Assembly (NCBI GenBank): GCA_017559555.1
Contig: JAFYRH010000195.1
Span: 1 to 6,180 of the forward strand
Direction of reading: 5' to 3'
From: Clostridia bacterium
GTDB taxonomy: Bacteria > Bacillota > Clostridia > Oscillospirales > CAG-272
Length of the DNA stretch: 6,180 bases
In this document: piece by piece, positions 1-6,180 of the stretch
Numbering within the stretch: position 1 is the stretch's first letter
Layout: every line of letters starts with the position of its first letter
Translations under genes and position numbers: made by a program
The notes under the pieces: model-generated
Seen by the model: the letters and a program-made list of their open reading frames with translations, nothing else
The model's database searches: none
Told to the model about the DNA's origin: nothing

Positions 1-1991
1 AGTGCGGGAGCATCGTTGATGCCGTCACCCACCATAGCACACGGAGTAGTGGCGGAAAGTTCTTTTACGATGCCTTCTTTATCCTCGGGGAGGAGTCCTG
101 CACGGTATTCATCAAGACCTGCTTCGTGGGATATTGCCGCGGCGGTGCGTTCGTTGTCACCCGTCAACATCACGGTGCAAAGTCCCTCTTTTTTGAGATT
201 TTGAACCGTCTTTTTTGCATCCCCGCGAATGCGGTCGGCAAGCGCCAATATACCAATCGGGATGTCATCAAGCGTGACAAGAACAACGGTTTTGCCTTGG
301 TTTTCTAAATTTTGAATATCTTCTTTGATTTGATAAACACCATCTTTTTGCACTACGTGTAGCGAAAAAGCGGTGTTTTCTTTTGTTTTCGGGGAATTTT
401 CAATCTCTTGGATTTTTTCAAGGATGGAAGCATCGGGTTTTCCAACGCGCAGGCGTTTGCCACCTACGGTTCCGGCAGCACCCACACCGGTGAGTGTTTG
501 AAAGTCTTCAACAGCTTCAAAATTCGAAACACCGTAATTTTGTGCTCCTTGGCAGATTGCAACCGCCAAGGGGTGCGAAGAAAGGTGTTCTACCGATGCG
601 GTGGCAAGGAGAAGTTCTTCGGGGGTAATGTTATATGCATAGAGGTCGGTGAGTGCCGGCTTGCCCTCGGTGAGGGTTCCGGTCTTATCAAACACGACCG
701 TTTGAATGGAGCAAAGTTTTTCGAGTGCCTCTGCAGAGCGGAATAAAACGCCTTTTTTGGCAGCTCTGCCAACACCTACGGTAATTGCCGTGGGGGTAGC
801 AAGACCAAGCGCGCAGGGGCAGGAAATGACCAATACGGAGATAGCGGAGCGGAGAGCCTGCTCCACGTTTTGTGTAGCGATGAGCCAAACTGCAAGCGTG
901 AGTGCGGAAATCGCCATTACCACGGGCACAAAAATCGCGCTGACTTTATCCGCTACGCGCGCTATGGGTGCCCGAGAGGACGCGGCATCTTCAAGCAGGC
1001 GAATGATGCGAGAGAGGGAAGAATCCTCTCCTGTGCGCTCTGCGCGCACGGTAAGGGCACCGGAGAGCAATATGCAAGCCGTGCGCACGTCTGTTCCCTC
1101 GTGTTTTTCTACGGGCATACTCTCGCCCGTAAGGGCAGATTCGTCAACCGTTCCGTTACCCAAAAGCACCACGCCGTCGGCAGGAATGCGTTCTCCTGCG
1201 CGAATGAGGAAGATATCATCTTTTTGTAATTCTTCAATCGGTATGAGCGTTTCTTTTTCCTCTCTCACAACCGTTACAAAAGCGGGTGCAAGCGTGGAAA
1301 GGGAACGAATGGCATCGGCGGTTTTATTCTTAGCTCTTTCCTCAAGAAGCTTGCCAACCGACACAAGTGTGAGGATCATTGCGGCAGACTCAAAATAGAG
1401 ATCGTGCAGATATTTGTGCACCGTGTGTGCATCTTTTGCCGTTACAATCATCAAAAACGCAAACAAGCCGTAAAGAATTGCCGCGCCTGCGCCCACGCAA
1501 ATGAGGGAATCCATGTTAGGGGAGCGGTTCCAAAGTGCTCTCGCTCCACTGATGAAAAACCGACGGTTGATGACAAGAACGGGAACGGTCAAAATCAACT
1601 GTGCCAAGCACATAAGGGCTGCATTCTCCGCACCGCGCAAAAACGCGGGAGCTTCAAGACCGATCATCGACCCCATCGAAAGATACATCACGCCAAGCGT
1701 GAAGAATAAAGAGAGGATCAAACCGATGATTCTTCCGCTATTTTTATTCGATTCTTTTTTGTTTTCTTGTTTTTGTGTGACGAGCTCGTAGCCTGCGCTC
1801 TTAACAGAGGCGGCAAGGCGGCTTTGCAGAGCCTCTACGTTTTCTTCGTCGCTCACAATCAAAGAAACAGAATTGGTTAAAAGAGAAACGTTTGCGGTGT
1901 CCTCTTTTTTAATGACCTTGCAAACGGCTTTTTCCACATGATTGACGCAAGCCGCACAGGTCATCCCTTTAATTTCGTAATGTAATCGCAT
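1..1991 (-). CDS. copA: Copper-exporting P1B-type ATPase CopA (C-terminus cut by window edge)
   Basis: Membrane pump that exports Cu(+) (possibly Ag(+)) using ATP. Translating the minus strand from the ATG at 1991 gives 663 residues with no stop before the left edge. Seen in order: one N-terminal heavy-metal domain with GMTCAAC (Cys12, Cys15); predicted membrane helices at about 88-105, 124-141, 160-183 and 198-216; the actuator TGES (288-291); helices at 350-372 and 381-403, the latter with the metal-site CPC (391-393); the phosphorylation motif DKTGT (Asp435); the P1B-specific SSHPLA (His473-Pro474); TGDN (610-613); and GDGINDAP (from Asp656). GMTCxxC plus CPC is the pattern of copper pumps rather than Zn/Cd pumps. 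Family members are usually 700-800 residues, so only the end of the P-domain and the last two helices are missing. All motifs lie in one frame, with no sign of a frameshift. An AGGAAAAG ribosome site precedes the start. The gene diverges from dnaA. Confidence 0.96.
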   Translation of the reverse strand, partial: MRLHYEIKGMTCAACVNHVEKAVCKVIKKEDTANVSLLTNSVSLIVSDEENVEALQSRLAASVKSAGYELVTQKQENKKESNKNSGRIIGLILSLFFTLGVMYLSMGSMIGLEAPAFLRGAENAALMCLAQLILTVPVLVINRRFFISGARALWNRSPNMDSLICVGAGAAILYGLFAFLMIVTAKDAHTVHKYLHDLYFESAAMILTLVSVGKLLEERAKNKTADAIRSLSTLAPAFVTVVREEKETLIPIEELQKDDIFLIRAGERIPADGVVLLGNGTVDESALTGESMPVEKHEGTDVRTACILLSGALTVRAERTGEDSSLSRIIRLLEDAASSRAPIARVADKVSAIFVPVVMAISALTLAVWLIATQNVEQALRSAISVLVISCPCALGLATPTAITVGVGRAAKKGVLFRSAEALEKLCSIQTVVFDKTGTLTEGKPALTDLYAYNITPEELLLATASVEHLSSHPLAVAICQGAQNYGVSNFEAVEDFQTLTGVGAAGTVGGKRLRVGKPDASILEKIQEIENSPKTKENTAFSLHVVQKDGVYQIKEDIQNLENQGKTVVLVTLDDIPIGILALADRIRGDAKKTVQNLKKEGLCTVMLTGDNERTAAAISHEAGLDEYRAGLLPEDKEGIVKELSATTPCAMVGDGINDAPA

Positions 1992-1992
1992 T

Positions 1993-2000
1993 CTTTTCCT
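1993..2000 (-). promoter_or_regulatory. Ribosome binding site of copA
   Basis: The minus strand reads AGGAAAAG just before the ATG at 1991. The AGGA core is about 5 bases from the start codon. It supports this ATG, which is also where the copper-domain homology begins (MRLHYEIKGMTCAAC). Confidence 0.75.
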
Positions 2001-2004
2001 TTTT

Positions 2005-2021
2005 GACGTTCCGAGAACGTC
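2005..2021. repeat. Perfect 7-bp dyad in the copA leader (possible operator or hairpin)
   Basis: GACGTTC, a 3-base spacer CGA, then GAACGTC: a perfect inverted repeat between the copA promoter and its ribosome binding site. With transcription starting near 2033 it would sit at about +12 to +28 of the copA message, a plausible repressor site or leader hairpin. Read on the plus strand it is followed by six T, so it could also act as a weak intrinsic terminator for transcripts entering from the copA side. On the minus strand it has no U-tract and would not terminate copA. It does not match the CopY consensus (TACAnnTGTA) or a full CsoR site as I know them. Function is inferred. Confidence 0.55.
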
Positions 2022-2039
2022 TTTTTTATTTTCTTTTCT

Positions 2040-2068
2040 ATTATACCCCCATAAATTGCGTTTGTCAA
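2040..2068 (-). promoter_or_regulatory. Sigma-A type promoter of copA
   Basis: On the minus strand there is a perfect -35 TTGACA (2068-2063), a 17-bp spacer and a perfect -10 TATAAT (2045-2040). A start near 2033 would give a leader of about 40 bases. The spacer ends in GGGGG directly before the -10, reading GGGGGTATAAT. That resembles one half of the G-rich CsoR operators of Firmicute copper genes, but the matching TACCC half is not visible, so copper control here is only suggested. A fully consensus promoter is usually held down by a repressor. Confidence 0.82.
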
Positions 2069-2132
2069 CAATGGATTTTATTTGTTAAATTTAAATTATT
2101 TGTAAATTTTATAAAAAATACGCGCGCGGGCG
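2069..2132. promoter_or_regulatory. AT-rich spacer with a GC block upstream of the dnaA promoter
   Basis: Positions 2071-2120 are almost entirely A/T. They contain a TTAAATTTAA palindrome (2085-2094) and two similar copies of ATTTGT(T)AAATTT (2080-2092 and 2098-2110). A sharp GC block, CGCGCGCGGGCG (2121-2132), then abuts the dnaA -35. No DnaA box with 8 or more of 9 matches is visible in this spacer. It may act as an UP-like promoter element or an easily melted segment; neither role can be shown from the sequence. Confidence 0.4.
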
Positions 2133-2161
2133 TTGTAAAATATTATTATTTATGTTATAAT
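2133..2161 (+). promoter_or_regulatory. Sigma-A type promoter of dnaA with extended -10
   Basis: A -35 TTGTAA (2133-2138, 4 of 6 matches) is followed by a 17-bp spacer and TATAAT (2156-2161). The TG at 2153-2154 makes it an extended -10 (TGTTATAAT). The start would be near 2168, giving a leader of about 40 bases before the dnaA start. A second TATAAT at 2165-2170 lacks a matching -35 at the right distance and is less likely to be used. The weak -35 with extended -10 contrasts with the consensus copA promoter facing the other way. Confidence 0.72.
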
Positions 2162-2194
2162 ATTTATAATTATATGCACGACACACATTTTTTG

Positions 2195-2201
2195 AAAGGA
2201 G
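2195..2201 (+). promoter_or_regulatory. Ribosome binding site that decides the dnaA start
   Basis: AAAGGAG lies 7 bases before the ATG at 2209 but only 1 base before the in-frame ATG at 2203. The spacing therefore favours 2209 (protein starting MPSQNYIEEI) over 2203 (MFMPSQ). Confidence 0.8.
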
Positions 2202-2208
2202 AATGTTC

Positions 2209-3636
<1,428 letters not shown>

Positions 3637-3717
3637 TTTTCCACATAGAACATAGAGTTTTCCACACGGTTTTCAACAGCTGTGGAAAAGGTGTGGATTT
3701 ATTAGAAATTTTACACA
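3637..3717. repeat. Left DnaA-box cluster of oriC
   Basis: Boxes start at 3637 (+, TTTTCCACA), 3658 (+, TTTTCCACA), 3670 (+, TTTTCAACA), 3681 (-, TGTGGAAAA), 3692 (-, weak, TGTGGATTT) and 3709 (+, TTTTACACA). The first five are spaced 21, 12, 11 and 11 bp, close to whole helical turns, so bound DnaA would lie on nearly one face of the DNA. The third and fourth form a near-perfect 20-bp palindrome at 3670-3689. The first box begins on the base after the dnaA stop codon. A still weaker site, TTATCCCTA, is at 3720-3728. Confidence 0.88.
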
Positions 3718-3796
3718 GTTTATCCCTATTTTACATCGGTTTCTACCTCTACGTGGCGCGTTTTTTCGTGTGGATTACCAAAAAGAGGGGAAAGTG

Positions 3797-3822
3797 GAAA
3801 ACTGATCGAATACGCAGTTTTC
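3797..3822. repeat. 8-bp inverted repeat inside oriC
   Basis: GAAAACTG (3797-3804) and CAGTTTTC (3815-3822) are perfect inverted copies separated by 10 bases that include a GATC. The left arm overlaps the minus-strand DnaA-like box at 3793-3801. Its stem has only 3 G/C pairs and the following T-run is broken, so it is a poor candidate for a dnaA terminator. It may be a protein-binding dyad or chance. Confidence 0.5.
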
Positions 3823-3823
3823 T

Positions 3824-3830
3824 TTCGACA
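3824..3830 (-). promoter_or_regulatory. Candidate Spo0A box (TGTCGAA) in oriC
   Basis: The minus strand reads TGTCGAA, the core 0A box, 9 bp from the perfect DnaA box at 3840. In Bacillus subtilis, Spo0A binds sites in oriC to hold back initiation at sporulation. A 7-mer can occur by chance (roughly a 6% chance in this gap over both strands), and nothing in the window shows that this organism has Spo0A. Confidence 0.3.
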
Positions 3831-3967
3831 TTTTTCGTCTTTTCCACAAGAGTTTTCCACTCACAGCCTAAATGCAAAAACACAAATGGGCTAAATACCA
3901 AAAAAAGAAAGTCAAAAAGATGTTTTTGGCTCGTTTTTCACCAAAACGTGTGCTTCTTTTCCATTTG

Positions 3968-3976
3968 TTTTCCACA
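3968..3976 (+). repeat. DnaA box, right part of oriC
   Basis: A perfect TTTTCCACA, standing alone 63 bp before the box at 4031. A weak TTTTCCATT (3957-3965) and TTTTTCACC (3934-3942) lie just to its left. Confidence 0.8.
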
Positions 3977-4030
3977 CTACGTGGTAACAAAAAGAGCCGC
4001 AAAAGCCGCCACATCTATTCTTTTAGGTGC

Positions 4031-4097
4031 CTTTCCACAGTTTCCGCAGGCACTACTAATATTACTATTTATTATTTATATCATTCTTTCGTTATAG
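4031..4097 (+). other. Probable DNA unwinding element with DnaA-trio-like triplets
   Basis: In order: DnaA-like box CTTTCCACA (4031-4039), degenerate box GTTTCCGCA (4040-4048), a short GC-rich patch (CCGCAGGC, 4044-4051), then triplets CTA CTA ATA TTA CTA (4053-4067), followed by an A/T-only stretch to about 4081 and AT-rich DNA to 4097. The complement of CTA/TTA is the 3'-GAT/AAT-5' DnaA-trio described in Bacillus subtilis as the strand DnaA grips to open the origin. The order box, GC patch, trios, AT-rich DNA also agrees, as does the location just before dnaN. The match is by eye; function is inferred. Confidence 0.75.
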
Positions 4098-4132
4098 CGT
4101 TTCGCGCAAAAACAGAGCGAGAGGGTACCAAG

Positions 4133-4138
4133 AAAGGA
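4133..4138 (+). promoter_or_regulatory. Ribosome binding site of dnaN
   Basis: AAAGGA lies 8 bases before the ATG at 4147 and fixes that start, which also gives the usual sliding-clamp N-terminus (MKIIFNRQNV). Confidence 0.75.
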
Positions 4139-4146
4139 AATTTGTT

Positions 4147-5298
4147 ATGAAGATTATATTCAACCGCCAAAACGTAAGCGATGCAGTGGCTCCCTTGATG
4201 TGCGCCGTATCCGGCAAGTCCACACTCACCGCGGCTGAAGGAATTTTGATTGAAGCCAACGCTGACGGCTCTTGTGTAATGACTACCTTTGACCTTGAAA
4301 AGGGTATGCGTATTAAAATGGAAGCAGAGGTTGAAGAAGCAGGTGCTGCTATCATCAACGCGCAAAAGTTTGTGCAAACCATTCGCGTAATGGAAGGTGA
4401 AACCGTAACCTTGACCGTTAGCGAAAATATGCAAGCTTGCATTTCCAGCGGTAAGTCCAACCACAAAATGACGGCTCTCCCTGCGGCTGACTACCCGACC
4501 ATCCCTCGTCTTGTAACCGAGGACGGTTTTGTGATCGGTCAATCGGTGCTCAAAAAGATGCTCTCCAAGGTGATGTTTGCAATGGCATCCAACGACCAAC
4601 GCCCCGTGCTCAACGGTTGCTATTTCAAGGTTAGCGATGACGAGCTCCTTACCGTATCCTGCGATAGCTACAAGCTTGCAAGATGTGCAACCAAGGCAAC
4701 TATTGAGAACAAGAACGAAGACGGTTCCGCACTCAAATTTTCCTTTATTATTCCTACCAAGACTGTAAACGAGCTCTTCAAGCTCCTCAAGGATGACGAG
4801 CGCGAGGACGTTCGCATTTATATGAGCCGCAAGAACATTGTGTTCAACATTGGCGATATGGTATTCTTCTCCCGTCTCATTGAGGGGCAATACATCGATT
4901 ACGATCGCATCATCCTCAAAACACACCGCATTTTTGCAACCGTTGACAGAGAGAGAATGATCGCGGCTCTCGACCGTGCGGCTCTCGTTACCGAAGAAAA
5001 GATTGCAGGCAGCGTTCGTTCGCACGTAAAACTTGAGTTTGAAGAAGGGATCCTTAAGGTTTCTGCGGTTTCTACCCTTGGTAGCACCTATGATGAAATT
5101 GAAATCGACCAAGAGGGCGATCGCATCCTGATCGCGTTCAACAACCGCTTCCTCATTGACAGTCTTCGCGCAAGCGATGCCGAAAAGGTAAAGATTTCTA
5201 TGACCTCGGCACTTACCAGCATCAACATTGAACCCGCGGAGGAAGATGAAGAGTGCACCGACCTCTTCATGCTCCTGCCCGTTCGTATGAAAGAGTAA
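4147..5298 (+). CDS. dnaN: DNA polymerase III beta subunit (sliding clamp) DnaN
   Basis: Forms the head-to-tail dimeric ring that encircles DNA, tethers the replicative polymerase and docks many repair proteins. The product is 383 residues, slightly above the typical 365-380. The three clamp domains (roughly 1-122, 123-250 and 251-383) are recognisable from conserved strings: DYPTIP (115-120), RPVLNGCYF, SCDSYKLAR, FIIPTKTVNELFKLL, RLIEGQYIDYDRII (from 243), FNNRFLIDSLRA and the C-terminal FMLLPVRM that helps form the partner-binding pocket. A run of acidic residues (EPAEEDEECTD) precedes the last strand. The gene lies directly downstream of oriC, has its own Shine-Dalgarno, and ends 9 bases before recF. 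It may be transcribed from an unseen promoter in the origin or by readthrough from dnaA. No frameshift or odd composition was seen. Confidence 0.98.
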   Translation: MKIIFNRQNVSDAVAPLMCAVSGKSTLTAAEGILIEANADGSCVMTTFDLEKGMRIKMEAEVEEAGAAIINAQKFVQTIRVMEGETVTLTVSENMQACISSGKSNHKMTALPAADYPTIPRLVTEDGFVIGQSVLKKMLSKVMFAMASNDQRPVLNGCYFKVSDDELLTVSCDSYKLARCATKATIENKNEDGSALKFSFIIPTKTVNELFKLLKDDEREDVRIYMSRKNIVFNIGDMVFFSRLIEGQYIDYDRIILKTHRIFATVDRERMIAALDRAALVTEEKIAGSVRSHVKLEFEEGILKVSAVSTLGSTYDEIEIDQEGDRILIAFNNRFLIDSLRASDAEKVKISMTSALTSINIEPAEEDEECTDLFMLLPVRMKE

Positions 5299-5307
5299 TA
5301 CAAATAA

Positions 5308-6180
5308 ATGGAATGTAACAAAATCTCCATTCGCAATTTTCGCAACATCGAAGCGGCAGAAATTGAGTTCGAGAGCGGTGTGAACATCCTTTGCGGTGAA
5401 AACGCACAGGGAAAGACCAATCTCTTGGAAGCGATTCACTTTACCTCGCTTGGAAAGAGTTTTCGCACCACGCACGATGAGGAAATGATTCGCTTTGGCA
5501 GCGATAGTTGTGAGGTGTCGATGGATTTTTGCGACTCACTTCGTCGGCAGAACATCACGGTCCGTATGATGCCGGGCAGACGCAAGCACATCGAGCACAA
5601 CAAAAACAAGGTGACAAAGGTCTCCGATATTGTGGGAGCTTTCCGCACGGTGCTTTTTTGCCCCGAACATCTTTCTCTCATAAAAGAGGGACCGAGTGAG
5701 AGACGTAACTTTTTGGATATTGCGCTCTCACAGCTTTACCCTATGTATCTCAAAAGCTTGCAACGCTACAATCAAATACTAAAACAGAGAAATCAGCTCA
5801 TCAAAGCCGCAGAGGACGATAGGGCAACCTTTGAAGCCACGGTGGATCTTTGGTCCTCCCAGCTTGCGCACGAGGCGGCAATCATTGCGCGCTACCGTTA
5901 CCGTTATATCAAAATGGCAGAGGAACACGTTAAACGCTTCTTTTGCGAGATGACGGGCGAGCGCGAGACACCCGAGCTTGTGTATCTCGGTTCTTCCAAG
6001 CAACCCGTTGAAGAATACGAGGACGTTGCCAAGACCGAGGCGGCATATCTCGAACTCTTGAACACGCGCCACGATCGCGAGATCGGTGCGGGGAGCACGC
6101 TTTGGGGCATTCACAAGGATGATGTTGAGATTCTGCTCAACGGAAAGCCTGCCAGAGCCTTTGCATCGCAAGGACAGCAA
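5308..6180 (+). CDS. recF: DNA replication and repair protein RecF (C-terminus cut by window edge)
   Basis: SMC-like ATPase that binds gapped DNA and, with RecO and RecR, helps load RecA at stalled forks and single-strand gaps. The first 291 residues are present; the family is usually about 360-370. Seen: N-terminal strand ISIRNFRNIEAAEIEF, Walker A GENAQGKTN (30-38), LLEAIHFTSLGKSFRT, VLFCPEHLSLIKEGPSERRNFLD (RecF region around Arg132), then a helical arm rich in charged residues (about 145-215). The window ends in FASQGQQ, just where the ABC signature and Walker B part begin. The start codon is 9 bases after the dnaN stop. Only a weak AAAGAG, 12 bases upstream and inside the dnaN end, could be a ribosome site, so translation is probably coupled to dnaN. 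No S4-domain gene (yaaA/rlbA) separates dnaN and recF. Confidence 0.97.
   Translation, partial: MECNKISIRNFRNIEAAEIEFESGVNILCGENAQGKTNLLEAIHFTSLGKSFRTTHDEEMIRFGSDSCEVSMDFCDSLRRQNITVRMMPGRRKHIEHNKNKVTKVSDIVGAFRTVLFCPEHLSLIKEGPSERRNFLDIALSQLYPMYLKSLQRYNQILKQRNQLIKAAEDDRATFEATVDLWSSQLAHEAAIIARYRYRYIKMAEEHVKRFFCEMTGERETPELVYLGSSKQPVEEYEDVAKTEAAYLELLNTRHDREIGAGSTLWGIHKDDVEILLNGKPARAFASQGQQ

Larger units (their letters stand above)
3769..3861. repeat. Middle DnaA-box group of oriC
   Basis: Boxes at 3769-3777 (-, TGTGGATTA, 8 of 9 to TGTGGATAA), 3793-3801 (-, AGTGGAAAA, 8 of 9), 3840-3848 (+, perfect TTTTCCACA) and 3853-3861 (+, TTTTCCACT, 8 of 9). The two left boxes face the opposite way from the two right boxes. 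An 8-bp inverted repeat and a TGTCGAA site lie between the pairs. Confidence 0.78.
3637..4146. other. Chromosomal replication origin oriC (dnaA-dnaN intergenic region)
   Basis: This 510-bp gap has no credible gene. It contains four perfect TTTTCCACA-type 9-mers in the plus orientation (3637, 3658, 3840, 3968), one in the minus orientation (3681-3689), the TTWTNCACA match TTTTACACA (3709-3717), and several 8-of-9 sites (3670, 3769, 3793, 3853, 4031). A random 510-bp sequence would be expected to hold almost none. An AT-rich, triplet-patterned segment lies at the dnaN end. The placement between dnaA and dnaN matches the known origins of Bacillus and many other Gram-positive bacteria. Between 3862 and 3956 there are no good boxes, only A-rich DNA and a small inverted repeat (CGTTTT at 3932-3937, AAAACG at 3943-3948). 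No strong dnaN promoter was found; the best -10-like strings (for example TATAGC near 4093) lack a good -35. Confidence 0.9.

Noticed and set aside
706..1398. Plus-strand open frame of 230 codons in the left part
   Set aside because: Antisense to copA, whose minus-strand frame carries every P1B-ATPase motif in register. The Ser/Ala/Arg-rich plus product is meaningless.
1930..1938. Perfect TTTTCCACA DnaA box
   Set aside because: It lies in the copA coding region, where the minus strand GTG GAA AAA encodes Val-Glu-Lys of the metal-binding domain. It is isolated from other boxes, so coincidence is the simpler reading, although an outlying box near dnaA cannot be excluded.
3749..3984. Direct 8-mer repeat CTACGTGG (3749-3756 and 3977-3984)
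   Set aside because: One or two shared 8-mers are expected by chance in about 500 bp, and the flanks do not match.
4032..4060. Possible dnaN promoter (TTTCCA, 17 bp, ACTAAT)
   Set aside because: Only 4 of 6 matches at the -10, and it overlaps a DnaA box and the trio-like triplets, which explain the sequence better.
3693..4150. Two plus-strand open frames inside the dnaA-dnaN gap (134 and 92 codons)
   Set aside because: They overlap the DnaA boxes and unwinding element, have no clear ribosome site, and give low-complexity Lys/Phe/Ser-rich products typical of A/T-rich non-coding DNA.
4081..5475. Long open frame on the minus strand across dnaN (464 codons)
   Set aside because: Antisense shadow of dnaN and the start of recF. 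It shows no recognisable domain, and its predicted end runs into oriC.

Overview
The window holds a bacterial chromosome replication-origin locus: the start of the classic dnaA-dnaN-recF order, with a copper-exporter gene running away from it on the other side. The protein sequences, AAGGAG-type ribosome binding sites, TTTTCCACA-type DnaA boxes and a Bacillus-like origin between dnaA and dnaN all point to a low-to-moderate GC Gram-positive bacterium, most likely a Clostridia-type Firmicute. The genus cannot be named from the sequence alone.

Layout, left to right. Positions 1-1991 (minus strand) encode most of a Cu(+)-exporting P1B-type ATPase (CopA), cut by the left window edge just after its GDGIND motif. 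Positions 1992-2208 are a compact divergent control region. It carries a consensus sigma-A promoter for copA (TTGACA, 17 bp, TATAAT on the minus strand), a perfect 7-bp dyad in the copA leader, an AT-rich stretch, and an extended -10 promoter plus a strong ribosome binding site for dnaA. Positions 2209-3636 (plus) encode the complete initiator DnaA. The 510-bp gap at 3637-4146 has no credible gene and is interpreted as oriC. It has a phased cluster of DnaA boxes directly after the dnaA stop, a scattered middle set, and at its right end DnaA boxes, a short GC-rich patch and a run of CTA/TTA triplets followed by AT-rich DNA, which resembles the basal unwinding system described in Bacillus subtilis. 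Positions 4147-5298 (plus) encode the complete sliding clamp DnaN. Positions 5308-6180 (plus) encode the first 291 residues of RecF, cut by the right edge.

How it works together (family knowledge plus inference): DnaA-ATP binds the boxes, melts the AT-rich segment beside dnaN and recruits the replisome. DnaN is the clamp that tethers the polymerase. RecF is the gap-repair ATPase usually encoded next to the clamp. CopA is functionally unrelated and shares only the intergenic promoter region.

No new multi-gene system is evident. The points most worth a second look are the architecture of the origin, the unusual copA/dnaA divergent pairing in place of the common rpmH-side neighbourhood, and the dyad in the copA leader.
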